A DNA stretch of 9,882 bases from Bacteroidales bacterium UBA1077 (GTDB taxonomy: Bacteria > Bacteroidota > Bacteroidia > Bacteroidales > UBA932). The number at the start of each line of letters is the position of its first letter. The first letter of the stretch is position 1. The stretch spans positions 1-9,882 of the forward strand of contig DCCQ01000008.1 of assembly GCA_002314195.1 (NCBI GenBank), in the 5' to 3' direction. Below the pieces are notes generated by a model. It worked only from the letters and a program-made list of their open reading frames with translations, searched no databases and was not told the DNA's origin. Shown here piece by piece: positions 6,123 through 9,882 of the stretch. A program made the translations under genes and the position numbers.

Positions 6123-8168
6123 TTACTCAGTCAGGCCGCGAGCACGGAGGAGGGCACCGGGATCAGGCTGGGAGCCACGGAAGGAGAGGTAGAGGGCCAT
6201 CGGATCCTCGCTGCCACCCTTCTCCAGGAAAGTCTGACGGAACTTCAGCGCGACCTCAGGATTGTATATTCCCTGCTGCTGGAAATACTCGAAGGCATCC
6301 TTGTCCAGAACCTCGGCCCAGAGATAGCTGTAGTAGCCAGCGCTGTAGCCACTGTTGAAGATGTGGTTGAAATAGGTGGTGCGGTAGCGAGGGATGATCT
6401 CATCAATGAGACCCATCTCCTTGCAGACCTTCTTCTCGAAATCAGCCACATTGGCTGCCTGGTCACCCTCGGAAAGCTTCGCAAGGTCAGCCTCTGTGAG
6501 CTCGTGCCACTTCATGTCCAGAATGGAGGCGGCGCAAAGCTCGGATGTCATAAAGCCCTGATTGAACTTGCTTGCGTTGTTGATTTTATTCACGAGAGAA
6601 TCCGGAATGACCTCACTGGTCTTGTAATGCTTGGCATATTCGGCGAGAATTTCCGGCTGGAAAGCCCAGTTCTCATTGAACTGAGAGAATGTCTCGACAA
6701 AGTCGCGGGCCACGTTGGTGCCGCTGACTGAAGGATAGTGGCATTTAGAAAGAAGACCATGGAGGGCGTGGCCGAACTCATGAAACACTGTAAGGACCTC
6801 ATCAATCGTGAACAATGCCGGAAGCGAGTCGGTCGGAGCGGTCATATTCCCGACATTGATGATGATCGGACGGACATCATTGCCCTCAGCATCAACATAT
6901 TGCTCACGGAAATTCGTCATCCACGCACCACCTCTCTTCGAAGCGCGAGGGAAGTAGTCAGTCGTGAATATTCCAAGAAGGCTGCCGTCGGCGTCAGTGA
7001 CCTTGAAGGTCTCGACCGCAGGGTTGTAAAGCGGCACATCCTTCAGCGGCTCGACATTGATGCCGTAGAGCTTGTGGGCGGCGAAGAATATGCCGTCGCG
7101 GACATTCTCCATCCGGAAATATGGTTTCGTCAGATTCTCGTCCAATGAATATTTCCGCGCGCGAACCTTCTCGGCATAGTAGAACCAGTCCCAAGACTCG
7201 ATCTTCGAGCCGGCGGCCACCTTGCCAGCCTGGATGTCCTCGTCCATAACCTTCTGCATGTCAGCGATCTCCTCCTTGGCCTTGCTGACGGCAGGGCCTA
7301 TGATCTTGTCAAGGAAAGCGTCAACGGTCTGCGGGTCGTGAGCCATCTTGTTGTCAAGCTGGTAGGCGGCGAAGTTGTCGAAGCCAAGCAGTTTGGCCTT
7401 CTCGGCGCGGAGTTTAAGGATCTCAAGGCAGAGAGCCTTGTTGTCATATTCATTGCCATTGTTTCCCCTTGAGGAGTAAGCTTTGAACATCGCCTCGCGG
7501 CGGCTTCTGTCCTCGCAGGAGGTCATCTCGGAGGTGTAGGATGAAACCGGGATTCCGAATTTCTCCTTGAAGGCATTGTTCTCTGCGAGCAGGTTAGTTC
7601 CGAATTTCTGCTGGGCGGCGGCGATCTTCTGGTTGATCTCCTTGAGCCTTGCCTGGGCGGCCTCGTCAAGGTCCACACCGTTGCGGGTGAAACTCTGGTA
7701 AAGTTTCTTGAGCACCATCTGCTGCTCTCTTGTAAGTCCACTCTGATCAGCGTCATGGACGGCCTTGACACGCCCGAAGAACGCCTTGTTCATCGAGATG
7801 TTGTCCTCATGTTCGGTCATCAGTGCGGTGGCCTCCTCGACGACCTTGTTCATCTCGTCGCTGCCTTCGGTCTCCTGAAGGTTGAAAAGGACGGCGGCTG
7901 TCTTGGTCAAAGTCTTGCCGGACAGCTCGTAAGCCGCCACGGTGTTCTCGAATGTCGGAGCCTCCTGATTGTTCAGGATAGTCTCAAGTTCCTTGTTCTG
8001 TTCCTCGATTCCGGCCTTGATGGCAGGAATATAGTCGGCAAGTTGAATCTTCTCGAACGGCGGAATGCCGTAAGGTGTGTTCCATTCCTCAAGGAACGGA
8101 TTGCTCTTTGTCTGTGTGCAGGCTGCCATCATAGCGATCGCTCCAATTGCTAAGACTGTTTTTTTCAT
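6123..8168 (-). CDS. M3 family zinc metallopeptidase, probable peptidyl-dipeptidase Dcp-like lipoprotein
   Basis: The 681-residue protein has the length and motif order of M3A oligopeptidases of the Dcp group. The zinc site is H463-E-F-G-H467, with Glu492 (DFVETFSQ) as third ligand. The conserved substrate-binding stretch NHIFNSGYSAGYYSY lies near 601-615, and the family C-terminus DPMALYLSFRG / LLRARGL is present. The long helical N-terminal half forms the lid that limits substrates to short peptides. Dcp enzymes remove C-terminal dipeptides. The N-terminus MKKTVLAIGAIAMMAAC has a good lipobox (M-A-A-C, Cys17), so the protein is probably lipid-anchored in the envelope. The sequence after Cys (TQTKSN) lacks the acidic surface-export signal, which favours the periplasmic side. 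The start is the ATG at 8168, with an AT-rich leader and no clear Shine-Dalgarno. The 64-bp gap to the upstream gene holds no convincing promoter, so read-through from that gene is possible. Confidence 0.93.
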   Translation of the reverse strand: MKKTVLAIGAIAMMAACTQTKSNPFLEEWNTPYGIPPFEKIQLADYIPAIKAGIEEQNKELETILNNQEAPTFENTVAAYELSGKTLTKTAAVLFNLQETEGSDEMNKVVEEATALMTEHEDNISMNKAFFGRVKAVHDADQSGLTREQQMVLKKLYQSFTRNGVDLDEAAQARLKEINQKIAAAQQKFGTNLLAENNAFKEKFGIPVSSYTSEMTSCEDRSRREAMFKAYSSRGNNGNEYDNKALCLEILKLRAEKAKLLGFDNFAAYQLDNKMAHDPQTVDAFLDKIIGPAVSKAKEEIADMQKVMDEDIQAGKVAAGSKIESWDWFYYAEKVRARKYSLDENLTKPYFRMENVRDGIFFAAHKLYGINVEPLKDVPLYNPAVETFKVTDADGSLLGIFTTDYFPRASKRGGAWMTNFREQYVDAEGNDVRPIIINVGNMTAPTDSLPALFTIDEVLTVFHEFGHALHGLLSKCHYPSVSGTNVARDFVETFSQFNENWAFQPEILAEYAKHYKTSEVIPDSLVNKINNASKFNQGFMTSELCAASILDMKWHELTEADLAKLSEGDQAANVADFEKKVCKEMGLIDEIIPRYRTTYFNHIFNSGYSAGYYSYLWAEVLDKDAFEYFQQQGIYNPEVALKFRQTFLEKGGSEDPMALYLSFRGSQPDPGALLRARGLTE

Positions 8169-8232
8169 CTTAGTGTCAATGCTTTAAATTAATAGACTTG
8201 TTAATATTCAATATATTCCATAATAAGGCGGA

Positions 8233-9798
8233 TTATGCCACAATCCATTTTTCAACGGTGCGGGTCCGGGAGGAGATGTTGACCCCGACCTTGACAAGGT
8301 TCTTGCCTTCCTCAAGTTTGTAAGGGAGCATATAGCCTTTTTCGTCAATCTGTTTCAAGGCTTCTTCAGCGGAGCCGTCAGCCTTGAACTCGAAGACATA
8401 GATGCAGTTGTCAGTGTGGCAGACGGCATCGGCACGGCCGATGGCGGACTTGACTTCGGTGCGAATGTAGAATCCCAACAATGAGAAAATCAGATAGATG
8501 ATTGTCTGATAGTGCTTTTCGGTCTTGTTCTCCAGATCGTTCGGGATGCCGGCCAGATAGGCCTGAAGTTTCTCCATCGCAAGGTCGATGTCCTGAGAAT
8601 CCATGGCGGCGTAGAAATGTGCCACAAATCCGGAGGCCGTTCCGGCTTTGCTTGGATATTCACCGAGAAGCCCCCTGGTGAAGCCAATCTTGACTTCCCT
8701 GTTCGGGTAGCCGAGGGTATAGAGTTGCATCCTCTCATCGTAGGATTTGATGGTAAGATAACCTGTCTGGTAGAGCATCGGCAGGGAGTTGTCGGAAAGC
8801 TCCGGGGACACATCGAAGTCTGACTGAGGGACGAGCGGAATGTTGTCCAAAGTGGTCTCGTCAATAGGATTGCGCCTCAGTCTCTCGACAAGATAGGTCG
8901 GGGTGCCGGAGTCGAACCAGTAGCTGCCGAAACGTTTCTCATTCAACGACTTGATAAGACTGAACGGATTATAGATGTCTTCTGACTCATCACAGAAATG
9001 ATAGCCGTCATAATTATCCTTCAGCAATGCGAGAGCCTCATCATAGGTGACCTTCTGTTTATCAGCGAGCTCCTGAATCGCATCTGGCATACATCTTTCC
9101 AGTTCGCTCTGAGATATTCCACATATAGCGGAATATTCCGGCATCATCGAGATGTTCTGGAGGTTGTTCAGTTCACTGAATATACTGAGTTGCGCGAATT
9201 TGTTGATTCCGGTGATGAACACGAACCGCAGATAAGGGTCAAGACTCTTTATCGGGCTGTAGAAGTTCCTCATTATCTGCCTCAATGATGGGAGCCGTAC
9301 CTTGTCGTTCATTACGTCAAGCAGTGGGGCATCATATTCATCAATGATCAGAACCGCCTGCTCCCCGGTCTGAGCAAACGCCTCTTTTACCAGGAACTCC
9401 AACCTTGCATTGACATCAATCTTGTCTATGCTTTGGTTTTTGCCATAGATGGTCTCATATTCAGTAAGCTTATAGTCAAGCTGACGCAGCAGTTGCTCCT
9501 CGTTCACGTGTTTGGCAGTGGACATGTCGAAATGGAAGACAGGGTGTCGCTTCCATTCCTTCTTCAATTCTCCCGCCTTGAGCCCCTCGAAAAGTTCTTT
9601 TCTCCCTTCAAAGTAGCAATGGAATGTCGATGACAGCAGCGATTTGCCGAACCGGCGAGGACGGCTTAGAAACACGTACTTGTAAGTCTCCGCCAAATCA
9701 TGCACAAAACCTGTCTTGTCGATGTAGAGATATCCTCCTTCGACAATCTCCCCAAAAGTCTGTATCCCGATAGGATACTTTATTCTCTTCTCCTCCAT
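8233..9798 (-). CDS. AAA-ATPase-like (PF09820) protein with PD-(D/E)XK nuclease-like C-terminus (PF08011)
   Basis: The 521-residue product starts MEEKRIKYPIGIQTFGEI, the standard opening of this Bacteroidales family. The ATPase half has Walker A SRPRRFGKSLLS (Lys52), Walker B VLIIDEYDAPL (Asp153, Glu154), the sensor strand FVFITGINKF, and the family motif DNYDGYHF (about 261-268). The C-terminal half carries a PD-(D/E)XK-like core: TEVKSAIGRAD (Asp457), VFEFKAD (Glu470, Lys472), and QIDEKGY with Gln483. All signature residues are intact. Members occur in many copies per genome in Bacteroidales. Their biological role is unproven, and nuclease activity is inferred from the fold. An upstream in-frame ATG at 9870 would add 24 residues (MLTLRLCSL...), but the promoter at 9824-9854 lies inside that extension; the ATG at 9810 is also possible. 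It is the first gene of the window in transcription order, 64 bp upstream of the M3 peptidase gene. Confidence 0.9.
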   Translation of the reverse strand: MEEKRIKYPIGIQTFGEIVEGGYLYIDKTGFVHDLAETYKYVFLSRPRRFGKSLLSSTFHCYFEGRKELFEGLKAGELKKEWKRHPVFHFDMSTAKHVNEEQLLRQLDYKLTEYETIYGKNQSIDKIDVNARLEFLVKEAFAQTGEQAVLIIDEYDAPLLDVMNDKVRLPSLRQIMRNFYSPIKSLDPYLRFVFITGINKFAQLSIFSELNNLQNISMMPEYSAICGISQSELERCMPDAIQELADKQKVTYDEALALLKDNYDGYHFCDESEDIYNPFSLIKSLNEKRFGSYWFDSGTPTYLVERLRRNPIDETTLDNIPLVPQSDFDVSPELSDNSLPMLYQTGYLTIKSYDERMQLYTLGYPNREVKIGFTRGLLGEYPSKAGTASGFVAHFYAAMDSQDIDLAMEKLQAYLAGIPNDLENKTEKHYQTIIYLIFSLLGFYIRTEVKSAIGRADAVCHTDNCIYVFEFKADGSAEEALKQIDEKGYMLPYKLEEGKNLVKVGVNISSRTRTVEKWIVA

Positions 9799-9823
9799 AG
9801 CCTTTAACATTAATGTCCAATCC

Positions 9824-9854
9824 CAAAGATAATGCTTTTTCCACAAGGAACAAA
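9824..9854 (-). promoter_or_regulatory. Near-consensus Bacteroidota promoter of the ATPase-nuclease gene
   Basis: On the minus strand TTTG (9851-9854), a 19-nt spacer and TATCTTTG (9824-9831) match both promoter boxes (TTTG and TAnnTTTG) at every fixed position. The predicted start is near 9817, about 19 nt before the ATG at 9798. This decides the start codon of the gene against the upstream ATG at 9870. Confidence 0.7.
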
Positions 9855-9882
9855 GCCTTAACGTAAGCATTCGATAAAGTAC

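Noticed and set aside
6030..6731. Plus-strand open frame of 233 residues opposite the M3 peptidase
   Set aside because: It overlaps the terminator and the conserved C-terminal half of the peptidase. The protein has no recognisable family features.
8176..8212. Promoter for the M3 peptidase in the 64-bp gap
   Set aside because: The best candidate (ATTG, 17-nt spacer, TAATTTAA) matches both boxes poorly and has the wrong spacing.
8219..8237. CATAAT / ATTATG hairpin overlapping the stop codon of the ATPase-nuclease gene as a terminator
   Set aside because: The stem is 6 bp and AT-rich, with no T run after it on the minus strand.
4734..9798. The two ATPases and two peptidases as one antiviral or toxin-antitoxin system
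   Set aside because: The M3 and tricorn proteins carry export signals and match ordinary envelope peptidases. The ATPases belong to different families, and a strong terminator separates the two pairs. Nothing in the sequence ties them into one system.

Overview
The window looks like a piece of a Bacteroidales (phylum Bacteroidota) chromosome. The evidence is the set of protein families (a Bacteroidales-type TPR lipoprotein, a PorT-like outer-membrane barrel, a secreted tricorn-type S41 peptidase, a lipoprotein M3 peptidase, and a PF09820/PF08011 ATPase-nuclease), the weak or absent Shine-Dalgarno sequences, and promoter boxes of the Bacteroidota form TTTG / TAnnTTTG. The genus cannot be told from the sequence. 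All six genes lie on the minus strand, so transcription runs from high to low coordinates. No tRNA, rRNA, CRISPR array, transposase or phage gene was seen.

Layout in the direction of transcription: (1) 8233-9798, an AAA-ATPase-like / PD-(D/E)XK nuclease-like protein with its own near-consensus promoter at 9824-9854; (2) 6123-8168, a large M3 zinc metallopeptidase with a lipoprotein signal, followed by a strong hairpin terminator at about 6048-6107; (3) an AT-rich spacer with a possible promoter, then a 378-residue AAA/STAND-like ATPase (4734-5870) with a tricorn-type protease (1422-4721) starting directly behind it, probably one transcript; (4) a repeat-rich spacer (1242-1421), then a small outer-membrane beta-barrel protein (633-1241) with its own promoter; (5) a hairpin terminator made from a repeat copy, then the N-terminal part of a TPR lipoprotein (27-494) that stops early and is probably frameshifted.

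Two genes encode large envelope peptidases (M3 and S41/tricorn) suited to degrading peptides in the periplasm. Two encode P-loop ATPases from different families, neither of known cellular role. The genes do not form a recognisable defence or secretion system.

The most interesting structure is a small dispersed palindromic repeat with a conserved 13-nt core, TTCGACAAGCTCA. It occurs four times here. One copy forms the probable terminator of the barrel gene, two sit in inverted orientation between the barrel and protease genes, and one lies in frame inside the protease gene, where it encodes the end of the signal peptide region.
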